A stretch of 64,000 nt of DNA from Ectocarpus siliculosus (GCA_000310025.1 FN649728.1:636648-700647); one strand, 5' to 3'. Positions 47,601-60,600 are shown, counted from the stretch's first letter. The notes: generated by a model from the sequence alone, not told the origin. Made by a program: numbers and translations.

Positions 47601-48729
47601 TGGCACTGATCATGGCCGTTGTTAAACGTTTCGCGCTGCGTCAACCAGCTACTGATTTCCTACGCATACCTGAACTCAATGGTGGTCGCTTCGGGTCTCG
47701 GTGTTATCCGATGGTAAAGTCTTCGCCTCAATGCATAGAAAGCTTGCGTGTGACAAACAGCAGCATCCGAGTTGACGAGGTACGTACTTGTTGTGACCCC
47801 CACGCGACTACGTATATTTGCTCACGGTGTTAAACTTTCGCCCAACCAGGCATTTTTGCAATGACTGCTTGTGCTGCGGAGGAATCGGGCTTTGAACATG
47901 AATGAGTCCAGGGCGTATGGTATCTCATGCAACACTCAGAACTTTCGCGGCCCCCCAAGGTGTGATCCGGCATGCTCTGACTGATGCTGCTGTCATTTTC
48001 TCGCTTCCGTGCTTGTGCTCCTTTGTTGGCTTTCCTCAGGCTACGACGGTGGTGACTGCTGTCCTTGCACCTGCGAGGTACGAAAGATATCGCGTCTCGA
48101 CGGGGTATGGACAGACTAGATGGAGGAGGAACACCTCAAACCTTAAAAACGCTGCGTTCGGGAGCTCCGATGTGGTTGGAAGCACTGGTTGACCCATCTG
48201 GTTTATTGTTCGAAGTAATGAAGGGAACCATAGCCGTTCCTAGGATGATCGTAGCGTGCTTGCCTTGTGCCAAAAGTCGTGCCCCGCCCACTTGGTTTTT
48301 GCTACTTCTTGGTGTAAGCAAGCATTGTCGTTGTGTGTCTTCCGTGCCCATCGTCGTTGACTTTCTTTCCGGCACGTTCTTACATCGCGATTGCCGTGTG
48401 AAACGGGGAATTATTTTGCATCCTTGCCGCTGCGCCCTGCCGCTGCGCCGTCCACCGTTGACGGAACTGAATGACCCTGTCAGGACATCCCCACGTACCC
48501 GTGCGGGAGCTTCTCCCGCTTCTCGTGCGTCGACCCCGCCGCCCCCTGCGTCAACGATACCGAAGCCCCTACGCCCGTCCCGACTCCGGTGCCGCCGACA
48601 AGCCTGACTGCCGCTCCAGTTGTCGTTGCGTCGTCGTCTTCCACCCCGGGGTTCCGCAGAATGCACGCCGGGGAGATGGTGGTGACGGCGGTCGTTTCCG
48701 CCGCCTTTGCGGCCGCACTGGTGGCGTAA
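44646..48729 (+). CDS. secreted, probably GPI-anchored protein with two Lin-12/Notch repeats (LNR)
   Basis: Exons 44646-44850, 46819-46863, 47328-47483, 48040-48077 and 48484-48729 join in phase to 229 residues. Order: basic start then hydrophobic signal segment TLLVGVIFAAMLLCMGAG; LNR1 with VGDGDCDRDNNFAECGYDGG; a Cys module with CIDPAAECVND; LNR2 with GDAYCDEPNNVEECGYDGG; a second Cys module CVDPAAPCVND; a Pro/Thr/Ser linker; and a hydrophobic C-terminus MVVTAVVSAAFAAALVA ending at the stop. The last feature is typical of a GPI-anchor signal. LNR modules bind Ca2+ through Asp/Asn and three disulphides in Notch. Both LNRs are split by a phase-1 intron at the same codon (ECG|YDGG), showing internal duplication of an exon pair. 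An open frame extends upstream of the ATG, so the start is probable rather than certain. The role is unknown; cell surface or wall location is inferred. Confidence 0.8.
45186..46105 (+). mobile_element. TIR element of 920 bases in LNR intron 1
   Basis: The ends are TACCGTAAACTACACAAGGT... and its inverse ...ATCTTGTGTAGTTTATGGTA, 25 of 27 positions pairing. The interior carries tandem segments of the type 'ccctttttatcacaccccc' with 'gggtgttcgga' (45770-45970). The TIR resembles that of the 221-base elements at 53 and 54 kb (TACCGT...ACACAAGATAACACAC), suggesting one superfamily. No transposase frame is seen. Confidence 0.7.
46108..46598 (+). mobile_element. TIR element of 491 bases abutting the previous one
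   Basis: The left end CAGCGGGCCCGCAGATAAGAAA pairs with the inverse of the right end TTTCTTTAACTGCGGGCCCG. CAG termini again suggest a Tc1/mariner-like MITE. It begins two bases after the previous element, inside LNR intron 1. Confidence 0.6.
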
Positions 48730-50247
48730 GCTCGCTGGGTGGGTGGTGGGAGGGTTGGTTCTGGAAAGTGGCTTGAAGAACAACCTTTGTGTGGTGCTTG
48801 TGGATGGGATTGTCTTGGGCTCTCTTCCTCTTGTTGAAGGTGCGCGGCTGTGGCTGGTGTAGTATTTACCCCTGTAGGAGGCCGTGCTTCCCTCCCTCTT
48901 CGCCGTCTGAAGATTCTGACGCCAGGATGCCCATTCGATTCGTCCATTAGAAGAAGTCCATACACCATCAGGCAAGCCCTTTTACGATGAAGACGCGCGA
49001 TGTTTCCTCAGGCTAGAGCGCACACTTACACGTGGGTATGCGTGTCGGAAACGACACGAGTATCATCCACACCTACTACGCGGGTAGCTGCTCCCCGTAG
49101 TTTTTAGCATCAGCGGCTTTCGTAGTGCCGAGTGCACGGGCCTCCGGTAGTTTTAATTGATGTTGTGTACAGTAGCTGTGGTTGACGGTTCTCTTATTTA
49201 ACATTGACCCTTCCCGGAAAAACCTTATGTGGGATGTTAACTGCTGTACTTATTTCGAGATCAGGAATGGTGTTACTTTAGTTGAGGTTGAGGGGAGTCA
49301 GATTGTGACAGCTTCCATCTGACAACAAAGTTCTGGAGATTGATGTGTGTACTACGCTCGTTGAAATCAATTAGCGCACAGCAGTCGCAAGATGTGCCCA
49401 TGTTTGTGTGTGTCCGTCATTCATTTTGGTTTATTTTCCGCTTTCTGCCCACGAGGAATTCTCCCGAGCATCTGCGGGTAGCGAAGAGTAAGTCAAGGGA
49501 GGGGATTCGGTGTATCATAAATTGTAATTTGACCTGGTTGGAGATTGAAAGACTCTTGCGGTCGTAGGGGGCAGGGGGTAGTTGAATTTTGATGTGCATG
49601 TATTCAAATGTTGTTGGCTTTTAGTGTGAGTGTCCGGCGTCCGTCATCTAAATGTTGTGAGAGTGCCAAGCCACATGCCACCGTTAAGTTTCCCGCGGCA
49701 GGTGGGGATGAACGTACTTTCTCACGAACCATGGTTAACGAAAGAGAGGGGAGATGTGAGTGTTCTTGATGGACGGGGTCGATGGTAAAAGTCGCCTCCA
49801 AGCGTGGCCGTCTAACAACGCTGTCGTATCCTGCGAGATGCAGCAGCGGTTAGGATCCTTTTTTTGGCAATTAATACGCGTGTCGGATGTAATGACGAAG
49901 AGTATATGACAAAATAGCATGTTTGTATGGAACCCTCTCAGGGATCGGCGTGAGCAAGCCCTGCTACAGGTTCTAGATGTCTTGAGCGTAGGTGGCGTAT
50001 CGTCGCGCGTCCTTCCACGCCTGTCACGCCAACAGAGCGCATGAAAGTCGTATGTGTGGCGCGCATAGTTGGGCGCACGGAAGCACCATGTACGAACGTA
50101 CTAGATGGACGCGTACTAATAGATGGTTTCCAAGCCGGGCTTCCGTGGTGTTGTACACACACGCGGTTTTTCATCCTTCTCCGAGCGATGAATACTCCAG
50201 CTCTCCCCCCTTCTTCGGGCTTTTTCTGAACGAACGGCGTTCCTTGA
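48730..50247. other. gene-free stretch
   Basis: 3' flank of the LNR gene. The minus-strand open frames here are antisense shadows or lack any motif. Confidence 0.4.
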
Positions 50248-51490
50248 AGCTCACCCCTTTGCGCGGGAGTCGAAAGAGACCGTTGCAAAACAGGTGAAAA
50301 CAAACACGCAATCACCAATCACCAATCACCAATCACCCGGTGGTCTAGTGAGGACGACGATCCATCAATCAATGCGACACGCTCATCAGATCCTCCAAAA
50401 AAAAAGGCTAGTATAGATGTAAATTTTTCCGCCCGATACAGTTCCACGCCAAAACTGCACGCGCCATCTACATCAGTCACCTCCCTCGTTGACGAGAATG
50501 TCACCTCCGACCTCTCAGACGTCCTTCAGTCCGGTAATCCTTCGCAAGTTACGGTTCGTCAACCGGAAAGCCAACAATCACGCGGGAACGCAAGACGCAT
50601 CCGCATCTTCCTGCCCACCAAGCCGACTTTAAACCGAGACACAACTATCCATTCAGCCCGCCAGACCCAACTCCACCCGTTGCCGATTCAAAACAACGGC
50701 ACTTTCCCATCTACAAAGCGGAATCCCGTGTGAGTGCCCCGGTACCCTCTCGGGGTGGTATCCCGGGAGATAACCACAATATTGGCGATATCCGTAGCGC
50801 CTCACCCGTACCGCCAAGATCAGGCTCACAAGCTTATCCAAGTCACATTTTCCGGTGATTCCACGTCCATTTCCGCACCGCTCTACTATCACGGACGGTG
50901 TCCTCAACAAACTTGTGTAACCCTGACATGCGCGCGCGTGCGCCGTGTCGCACACAAGCTCCGCACGCACAGCCCAAAATTGCGTTTCGTACAATAAGTA
51001 GCTGGATGTGTGGCAGCAATTCACTACTCGCTCACGATTTTTGCTTCACCAAACCGGCTCACTTGCCATCAAATTTACCGTATCTACAATTTTCTTCGAC
51101 GCCGTCAGCCCATGTTCCGTACCCAAGATACGGCCCAAAAGATTTGTGCAAAATTCTGTGAAGCGTCACAAATGGCAAAACTGGAAAGGACAATGCCGCC
51201 ACCTGGGGGCTCAACATCTACCTCACTCTCTCTATCTCTCAAGTGAAATGGACAGGACGCGACTTTCCAGATTCACGCACAGATCTATCTCGACCGCAGC
51301 AGCACCAGCCGTGGAACCTATTACTTGGCGTCGGTCGCTTCAAACTGGGAGGTGGCCACGCTCTATTAATAGCTGCCGGAATGTTCTGAGGAACGCTCCG
51401 AAGGTCCGAGGGTCGCTCCGAAGCCCCTTCCGTCACACGAAAACAGGCAGCCGACCGTCTTGCTCCATAAACCCAAGCCAATCGTGACTC
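50248..51490 (+). pseudogene. decayed protein-coding block of unknown family
   Basis: A frame open for 161 codons without ATG (50248-50730) reads hydrophilic protein such as SLVDENVTSDLSDVLQSGNP. Overlapping frames then take over: HFPIYKAESRVSAPVPSRGG followed by NIGDIRSASPVPPRSGSQAY, and later NLLLGVGRFKLGGGHALLIA near 51330. The way sense jumps between frames suggests a gene broken by several indels, or exons I cannot resolve. I do not recognise the family. Confidence 0.25.
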
Positions 51491-51513
51491 GGCGTTCAAG
51501 AGCGAGGAAATCT

Positions 51514-51561
51514 TTAGGGTTAGGGTTAGGGTTAGGGTTAGGGTTAGGGTTAGGGTTAGGG
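51514..51561 (+). repeat. interstitial telomere-type array (TTAGGG)8
   Basis: Eight exact TTAGGG units follow AAATC and are followed by TTACTC. The array lies 87 bases beyond the stop codon of the minus-strand ferredoxin gene, probably in its 3' UTR or flank. There is no degeneration within the array. Confidence 0.95.
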
Positions 51562-51648
51562 TTACTCTGTCGGTTGTAACGCCAACCACCAACACCGGCA
51601 ACCGGTTATTTGTTCTTGGCCCAATGGCTCCAACTTTTGGGATCCCGT

Positions 51649-54600
51649 TCACAGTTCTGCGCTCTTGATCTCCCCGCTGAGCTCTTCCTTCTCCTTCTTC
51701 CTCCGTGCAATTCTCTTCGCCTTCCTCTCCTCCTGATTGGCCAAGACGGGAGGGGCGCCGTACAATCCAGGATCAATATCGTGTGGGGGTGAGACATTGT
51801 CGTCGAGAAACAGGGCTGTTTTCACCTTCCTTTCTGATACTCGTTCTATGAGTCGGAAGGGGGGGTGATATGGCCTTTCAAGCAGTGATCGAAAGGGTCA
51901 AGGGAGTTGTACAGAAGACGGAGGCCACCACCTTCGTCAAGAAAAAGGATGCCGCATTCGACGACTTCCCATAAACAGGAGTTACTGTGGCCGTACCCCG
52001 TATGCGCTTTGTGTCTTCCGCCGTAACCGGGTTGAGTAACGCATTCCCTCTGCCGGATCGGCGTAACTACCGCAGGTGACGCAATATACCACACCCCCGA
52101 GACTCATGTTGGAAGCTCGATTGCTCCACGACGAAGAAGATGTCGCAGTCAAGTGATAATTTTTCGGGAGAGCTTTCGACAGACGGCTTCAACGCAAACT
52201 GTTCCAGCACCGCAACTGCTTCTGCAGCAAAGTAATCCGAGCGATGAAAATCGGTCCAAGAGGGTGTTGTATCTTGCGGGAAACCTACGATATGTACACA
52301 TATCTCACCGTGGGCTTTGTCGCAAATTTCGCAATGGTACATAGTATTAGCGGATTTCTCGTTTGCAACCAGCGGTCATTAGAAAGTCCGGGAGGGGGGG
52401 GGTCCGTGTATTCATCCGTCTACCCATGCATATACCTCATCCACCGTTAAGCTTTCTTTGTCGTTTCACTGGGATCGAGTGTTTCTTTCTTAACAGCAGT
52501 GTATGCATACGTCACGTCGTGTTACGGATGTTGTAGACACAGACGGGCCCTTCTCTACTGGCGGAGGTCGCAAACACGCCTCTCTGACGACCGGCGCTGA
52601 ACGCCTCACGCACCTTTCGCTTGGTGTATTCCGGGTTGTTGCCGACGCTGAACATGGGGCAGTTGTAGCACCCCTTGCTCGGGCAGTTGTCGCACCGCAT
52701 GCCCCCGTCACCACTGATCCTCTGGAACGTTACAACAGCAGCAGCAGCAGCAGCAGCAGCAGTAACACGGGAAAATAATCACCACCGAGCAGGACAAAGA
52801 GGTTATTATGGTTTTGGTGGGGCGGAAAGCACAAGACGAGACGAATTAGGGTACCGTACGTAGTCACCGTTTAGCCGAAAGGCTTCGTGTGTACTGGTAC
52901 ACGGTGATACAGGACGAAAACATCAGCAGCACGCGGCCAGAGCTCGTGGCCACTGCTACTTAGACAAGAAGGCTTCGTGTGCACTCGTACGGTACAGGAC
53001 GACAAACATCTGTGTGAAGCGGCAGCAGGCCAGAGCTCTTTGACGGCTGTGTGGGACGCAGTAGGAAACAGGAAAACAACACCCTGCACGATAATTCTAG
53101 AACTCGCGTGAGGAAAAAAACTTAACGTTACATGACTGGTTTGAGGCCCTTTGTGAGAAAAACATAGGTCTCCGAAAAACGATTGATTTCGGGACAACAC
53201 CGATACTACCGTATATGACACAAGATAACACACCCCCTTGGCCGATTTTCAAAGCTCGATTTCTCAACAGCAGGAAGAGTCACAGCGCCGAAAACGGCGG
53301 CGTTGGAACCGTCTCGTCGAGAGGTTTTCGAAAATGTATTGTTTCGTTTATGCATCCTCTTCGTCGTGGAGTAATCGAGCTTTGAAAATCGGTCCAGGGG
53401 GTGTGTTATCTTGTGTCATATACGGTATTCAGGTTCCGGCTAGAAAGAGAAATTCCACGACTACATACCATCCCACGGCCACATACAGAACGCCCCGGGT
53501 GAGGTTCCGCGACACCCAACAGAGAACGGACCAAAAAAAAAAAAAGGCAACCAACAAAACAACTTCTCCTTTGACATGACGCACGTGCTGCCTTCGTGTG
53601 AGGTCGATTTCTTCTCTTCAGATTCTGTCAACACGTGATCACGAACGTCTTCGCGTCACGGAGCCCCCTGACACAGCAATGCGAGCCAGAGCACTATAAT
53701 AATAACTTCGGTACGGTAGTGGTCCCGCCATAATGCCGGTACGGTACGGTAGGTGCCAACCCCTTGAACCACCATTATTCCGGACAGCCGGCAATAGTCA
53801 GAGTATGACACAACTTGAACATTCAATCTGTGCCAGACGATTTCACCAGCATTTATACGGGCACTTGGCATTATTCATTATTTAGCGATCACTGCTGTTG
53901 TAACGACTAAGAGGTGCAATCCTGTAGCATTGCTCGTGCATACCTGCATTCCGTTGGCGACGTTATCGTGGTCGTTGCCGACAAGCTTGGCCTTAAAGTT
54001 GATGCTGATCCCCTCCCTCTCCTTTTCCAGCCTGACCAACTCCGGAAAGTCGACGTAGTGGATGCAGTCCACGGGACACGTCAGGATCGCGGTTTGGACC
54101 TGTGAAAACGGAGGTAGAAAGAAAAAAAACAGTCAAGGTTTGTTCCAGGCGTTCTACACAAGTGCCATGATGACTTCGAGGCATTACTTTTTGGTTGGCT
54201 CGCCCCGCTTTGAAGTTGCGGGCATAGCCTTCCTGGGGTGGACCTCAAATAATAGGCGGACGGGCTGTTCTGTTTAACATAGGGGCAAACGGCAACGGAG
54301 GCCACGAAGGGGGGGGGAATACACAGTTGGGACAAAAAGACCCAAAAACACAAAGGGCGGGTGTAGCAACAAACAGAGACACCATAGGTAAAAAAACGAG
54401 TGGATAACGGCAAGCAGCGAACAGGTGTAGCAATGAGCATACAACATGGAAAAAAAAAAAAATGGATATCGGCAAGCAAACGAATGAGAGCATCCGTGCC
54501 CCTTCCTTGGTACCAACGGGAAGAACCGACAACTACCGTACATGACACAAGATAGCACACCCCCTGGACCGATTTTTCAAATCTCTAATTCTCAACAGCA

Positions 54601-57600
54601 GCGAGAGTCACAGCGCCGAAAACGGTGGGGCTGAAGCTGTCTCGCTGAGAGCTTTCCGAAAATGTATTGTTTCATTTATGCTTCCTCTTCGTCGTGGCGT
54701 AATCGAGCTTTGAAAATGGTCCAGGGGGTGGGTTATCTTGTGTCATATAAGGCAATTCAAGACCCAAATCTTACCAAGATTTTCGGCGGGGAACACTCCT
54801 GGCGGCAACTTACCGCGTCGGCCGTGTCTCTGCCCTGCTGGTAGACCCTCGCCCGGCCGAACTCCTCCTCCATGAAGAAGGTAGAGGGGGCCTGGTGGTT
54901 GCAGTGCGTGCACCCAATGCAGGTGTACTCGTCCACGTACACGAACCTGTCACGTAAACGGAAAAGAAGATGATGATGACGACGACAGGGCGGTTCTTAT
55001 CGGCCGTCCTGGTCTAGCCCTCTCCACTTCAATGCATAGCAGTGCCGCTTTCTGTTGTTTCGGTACGCGGGTGACGGCTTTCTGTTGTGTTTCTTATAAA
55101 AACTGGCGTATTTTTCTTACAAAAGCTGCCGTCTGTTCTTGCAAATACTCACCTCTTTTTCTGACAAAAACACCACATTTTTTTTCGCTTTATTAGGGTG
55201 CGAGGGCGGTCGATTCTGCTCTCTGTTCGCCGAAACGCATGAGGAAAAAAAAAAAAAAACTCAGAAGTAGCCGAAAAATGGTCTGAACTTGAGCGCCGCT
55301 CCCCAGGATGTTTGCCGCGAATTGCCACAGGCCTCTCATTGATTGAGCGAAAAGGTGACATTGTGATGTTGCAGTATGGAACGACTCCGCCCACTTATGA
55401 ACATACCAGGTATGTAGCAGTTAACAACTTGGGTCTCAAACTTCCGAAAGCTAATTAAGAAGTTGGCCATAAGAACAGGTCCTCAGTCAAGAAGCCTACA
55501 ACAAATCCTATTTAGTCGCCGTGGGGGTAGTCTACCTCATAGGCAACATAAGAGACGAGCCTCGGCCAAATAAGAGGTTCTTGAGGGCTTACGGCGTGCC
55601 CTTTCTATCGGGTTGCCTGGTGAGCACCCGAATCGTTTATCGTTTATTCCAGGTGACCCGCTCCCTTGGCGTGCAGTCGTCCCCGCTATAGACACGCCAT
55701 TTTATCAGAAGCACGGTCCCCCGCGGAATGAAAAATAGGGGGGGGGGTGTACTCAAAGTCGTGCATGCCGTGGTCATTAGACCATTGACCTCGCATCCCT
55801 ACAAAGCCGGGACGGAGCACGCCGGGTTCTCACCGGACCAGGCTCTCACATCACCAAGCGCGAAGCGCCGTGAGGTATTTGGCGAGTCGCATGAAGGGTG
55901 AGCTGCATCCTGCTAAGGGTGTTCGGCATCTTGTGCTTACTTCCTTGCGTACGGATGACAGCTACGTATGACTTAATTTATTTTCTGGTGCTTTCACTTC
56001 CATAGACAGTTGTAAGCACTGTGTAACTGCCTCGAGGAAGCTTGACCATTTTAACACAACGTGGGGCGATCATCCCCCGTTGCGCGGAGTGCATCCCGTG
56101 GTCGTTAGACCATTGACCTAGCATCCCTACAAAGCCGGGACGGAGCACCCCCGGTTCTCCCCAGACCAGGGGGGGTGGGGGGGGGGGGGATTTCAAGGAC
56201 ACTCCTCCACTTTGAGGGCAATATTCTTGAAGAAACCCTACCAGTGTCTTTATTTGAAGACACTTCTGTTTTTTCAACAAACACAATGAGTGCGGGGGGC
56301 GACTACAAAAAAAAAAAACGCTAACAACACTGCCGTTGAGGTCGTGGGACCGCCGTGTTCGGCTGTTCCGTCGCTTGTTGACCAAGGCATAGACGGAGGG
56401 AATGCAGCTCACCTGTCCTCTAGTGGAACTCCGTTTTCGTCCTTCTTGACCAGGCTGCTAGAAGGCGCCACCTGATCGCGACCGCACCACCGCATGGGGA
56501 AATCGCACAACACAAGCGAGAAAGTTTCTGCAACAACAGTCACTAAATAGCTCATGATGCCCGTGAAAATCGGCAGCCGCGTGCCGAGCTAGTTGCACCC
56601 GCTGGCGGCATTCTAGTTAGGTAAAGGCGTGCTTGCCCTTTGCCCTAAATTGAGTCGTGCCGCAGGCCACGCCGAGATAGAAACCACGGGTCTTGTGTAG
56701 ATGAAGGGCGTTATCTTCTCATCCCCTTGTATCTGATGGTTTTATTCTGACCCGAAGACGGAACCATTGCCCAAACAACTCGCCTACTGAGAACGGAGGG
56801 TTCAATGCGCGGCCCTCCGCAGACAGGAAGGAGCAGCGGGTGCATGTAACCATGAAATACTGGAACGCTGTATTCGGAATACCGCATCCTCGAGCCATCC
56901 AAGCTTCGGTGTACGTGAGAACAGCCCCGACTAGAACATCTCCGTGACAGACGCTCCAAACCGCCGTGTGAAATTCTCGCACTCTGTGCCCGGTTCGTGC
57001 GTTTACCTTCGAGGGAAAAGTGAAAGGAACTTCTAGACCCTTCTCGCGTCGAAATACAAAGCCAGGAACGCACCGGGGAGGAAATCCTCTTCAGACACAC
57101 GACCGGCAACATTCCGTGCACAAAGCTACCCCGAACGGTGACGGCAAGGCCTCTCGCGCTGGTTGATGCATAAGACTACTCCATGAAATGACGCGAAAAA
57201 CAATGAGACCAAGATTCCCGTCAAAACATGCGCTAAGGACATACCAGGTATATATAACAACATGAAGTAAAAAAACGTCCATAAAGTGGGAAGAGACCTC
57301 AAATACCTCCCCACGATCAAGAGAGGACGCGTGGTCAATGGTCTAACCGCTAAGGCATGCAACACATGAGAGTAAGCCCCCGTGTGTTGGTCGTACGTTT
57401 TACATTCTGCGGGGGCACCATACTTTTGAAAAAAAAAATGTTGCCGTTGAAGCGGGGAGCGTCCTTATCCTAGTGATGTCCTTACAGCGTGGACGACAAC
57501 CGTACAGTACGATACCTTGAGGAGTTCTTCCTCCGCTCTCCAGGCACTCGAATCCACGAAAGCCGCTTGGTTGAACTTCTCGAACGCTCTCGCCGCCGCC

Positions 57601-60600
57601 TGGTCCGCTCTGACCTTGGCTTCCTCAGCCTTCGACTTGGGAGGCTCCTCCGATGAGTCCACGCCTGACGCGGGAAGACGTGAGACGCGTTCGGACCTTC
57701 GCTGGTGGTATCTGTGTTGGTGCTACTGCCGTTGTTGTTCTTGTTGGCTAACAATCGCAGTCAACGGTGGCTGTAGTGGCTGTTGTTGTTCGTTGATGTC
57801 GTCGTCGTTGTCGGTACAGAGGTGTGTCGCGTGTTGAGCCGCTATCGTTGTGGTGGCATTTTTTTCTCACAGCAGTGGCCAATGGTTGCTTGCTGTCGTT
57901 GGCGATTGTACTTGCTGTGGTGTCAGTCGTTGTTGTTGACGATGTCGTCGTCGACGTTGTCGTTAGAGTTGCTGCTGCCTGTCGAGGGGCTACTCTTCTC
58001 GTGACACTTTGTTCTAACAGCAGTAGCCGGTGCTTGTAGCTGTACAATTGTGTGTAAAACCGGTGCCGGCGGAGGCGTTCGGGTGCCACGTAGCCCGGGT
58101 CCCGTGATGTGGGGGTAGGTCTCTCGGCGACCCTCTACTATTGGGAGAAACTGACCGGTGGCGACAGAGACCGCTTCTCGCGGCGGAATTTCGTCCGGGA
58201 TCCCGGGAATTCTCGAAAAAAAATCCCGGGATTCCAATACACCCGGGTACAGCAGAGGCCACTGCTCACGGTGTGTATTTTCGAGCTATGGGAATCAGAG
58301 TATTACAGATGTGTGTATCGTCTTGAAGCTATGCATACGACGTTTCTGCTAGGGATGTTCCGGACCTTGACGCCACAAGATAGTTCTTGCTCTCCGGCGA
58401 ACAATCGAAGAACAATCGACGAACAATTGACCGCGCGGCCCCCGTCCCCTTGAACGTTTCAGCACAAGAGGCAATGAAACCCCTTATTTGGTGTTGCATC
58501 ATCGTCCACAGCGTCGTGTTTGACGATTGCGACAGGCATTGGTTCGTCCAGGACTCAACGATCACTATTTGTCATAGTACGCTATCGATTGGAGATTCGA
58601 TCCCGAGATAAAATTCTCAGCGAACTTCAACTAGGTTCTTGACAAGGACAGGAGCATCGAGCTCTGCTCCAAGTAAGTTACTCGAAAGGATACACCGCGG
58701 CAAAAATATGGAGGTCGGGGATCCTTCGGTGTAACCCCAACGCTATAATAGTGGTAGATCGAGAGAGGCCGAACCGATCTGTCGAGCAGATGACAGGATG
58801 AACATTACACATCAACTACTCCTGACCCTGTCACATGTTTTATCGGAGATGCATCTCCCTCTCTCCCATTAACCACCATGCCAGCAACAAACAAGGCCAT
58901 ACATGACAAGTAGGCAGGGAGGAAGACAGCACTACACCGGGATGAGGGGGGGGGGGGGGGGGAGCGCGCAGCCACGGGGACTCCCTGCCTCATCACAACT
59001 GCAAAAAAAAAAAAAGGACTCCCAGAACGCGGACCAACCTCACCCAAGTAGGCGGCGATTTGCTCTTCGGAAAGCCCCCTCTGCTCCATCTCCGCCCTCT
59101 TTTGGTCCTTAGCGGTCATGCTCTCCATCTCCCTGAGCTGCTCCGCGCCCTGCATGGCGTTGATCGCTTTGTCGAATTTGTCGCTTCCTCCGAGAGTTTC
59201 CATCATGCTCTTGGGAGCCGGTATCGTATCAGAGACCCCCCTGTCTCAGGATTTACATTCCGAAACAATAGCGTCAACGTCAACAAGTTGTGGCGAAAGT
59301 AACAACGCTGCAGACAAGGATCCACACCACACGATGGCGTCAACAAGTTAACAATTCAGCGTAGCGAAGTCACAACGCTGCACCGCACACACACACAAAA
59401 ATGAAATATCCACACCACACGATGGTATCCACAAGTTGACAAGTCAGCGTTTAGCGAATGTCACAACGCTGTACCGCATACTCTCAAAAAAGGAAAGATC
59501 TACACCACACGATGGCATCAACAAGTAATGCTTCCATGCATCGAAACTCACACCGCTGAACCAGCGCACGAAAAAAAAAAAAAGGGTCGACTCTCACATC
59601 CCGAGGTCTTCTTCCTCGTCGTCCACCATGAAAGCGGCAGCCGCTGCTTCCGCCTGCCTCTTCTTCTCTTCCTCTTCCTCCTTGTTCTCCTTCTCCCACT
59701 TGTCCACCACGTTTTGAGCCGCACTCGCGAGCTCGAGGACCGTGTTCTCCCCCCCTTCCGCGTTAACCTGCGGGATGTGATGCAACGGTTCCAGCGGTTG
59801 GGTAAGTCGGGGCCATGCTGTACTTTGCCTGTTGCTTGTAACCTCTGTCGCATGTAATCCGACCTGGAAGCATAATAACGATCTGAACGCCATCCCACAC
59901 CTCCAACAACACCCGTAGATAAAACGACTCTGCGTGTCCACCAGGCTAACCACCCCTCAAGAGCAGTTGGATGTGGTACTAACGTATTTCGGGTCCGCGC
60001 GCCGCTTCTTCTTGACGGTGTTCGACACGCCCATCCCCATGTCATCGCCGCCCTGAGTCTTGGCTTCGTTCTCTCGTAGCTCATCCGTCCAGGCATCCTG
60101 TGAAAAACACACACACAGTCGTGGTCCCGGTTTAGCGGTCCATAGTGTCACAAAATGTTGTAACCGCTATTGAGGGCATCGCCGAAGGCGGGTTGGCAGC
60201 TGTATTGTATTGGAGTTTGACTACCGAGGTGCAGCCGCGCCACGAGATTTTGGGACCGCTATTATTCAGGGGCATCCCGCTGAACAGGGAAGGAACTAAG
60301 CGCTAACACCGGGACTACGACTGCAATCAAAACACGGAGAGTCCGAGGTTGTTGATAAACGCGAAGCTCGGAATTTCATGGGAGGAGGACCACGATACGA
60401 TAGGTGTGCTTCGTAACACCAAACGCGGGTAGAAAAAAAGGGCCAGATGTTTTGATATACTGTACACCCTCGCAACGCTACGCATATGATAGGTGTGCCT
60501 TCAAATGTAGATACGGAGAGGAACAAGCCGGAAGGGTGTATTGATATAGTAGAAGCTTGGGACCACGCAGGAGGAAGGCTAAACTCCACAGAGAGCGTGT

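Noticed and set aside
48136-48975. Minus-strand open frame of 279 codons
   Set aside because: Antisense of the last LNR exon and flank; no motif and the plus-strand reading is clearly the protein.
57516-57662. Treating exons upstream of 57.5 kb as a separate gene from the ferredoxin exons
   Set aside because: Exon 5 ends with a good donor and no stop, the only same-strand coding sequence downstream is the ferredoxin part, and the plastid leader fits. Kept as one gene, with the missing exon stated.
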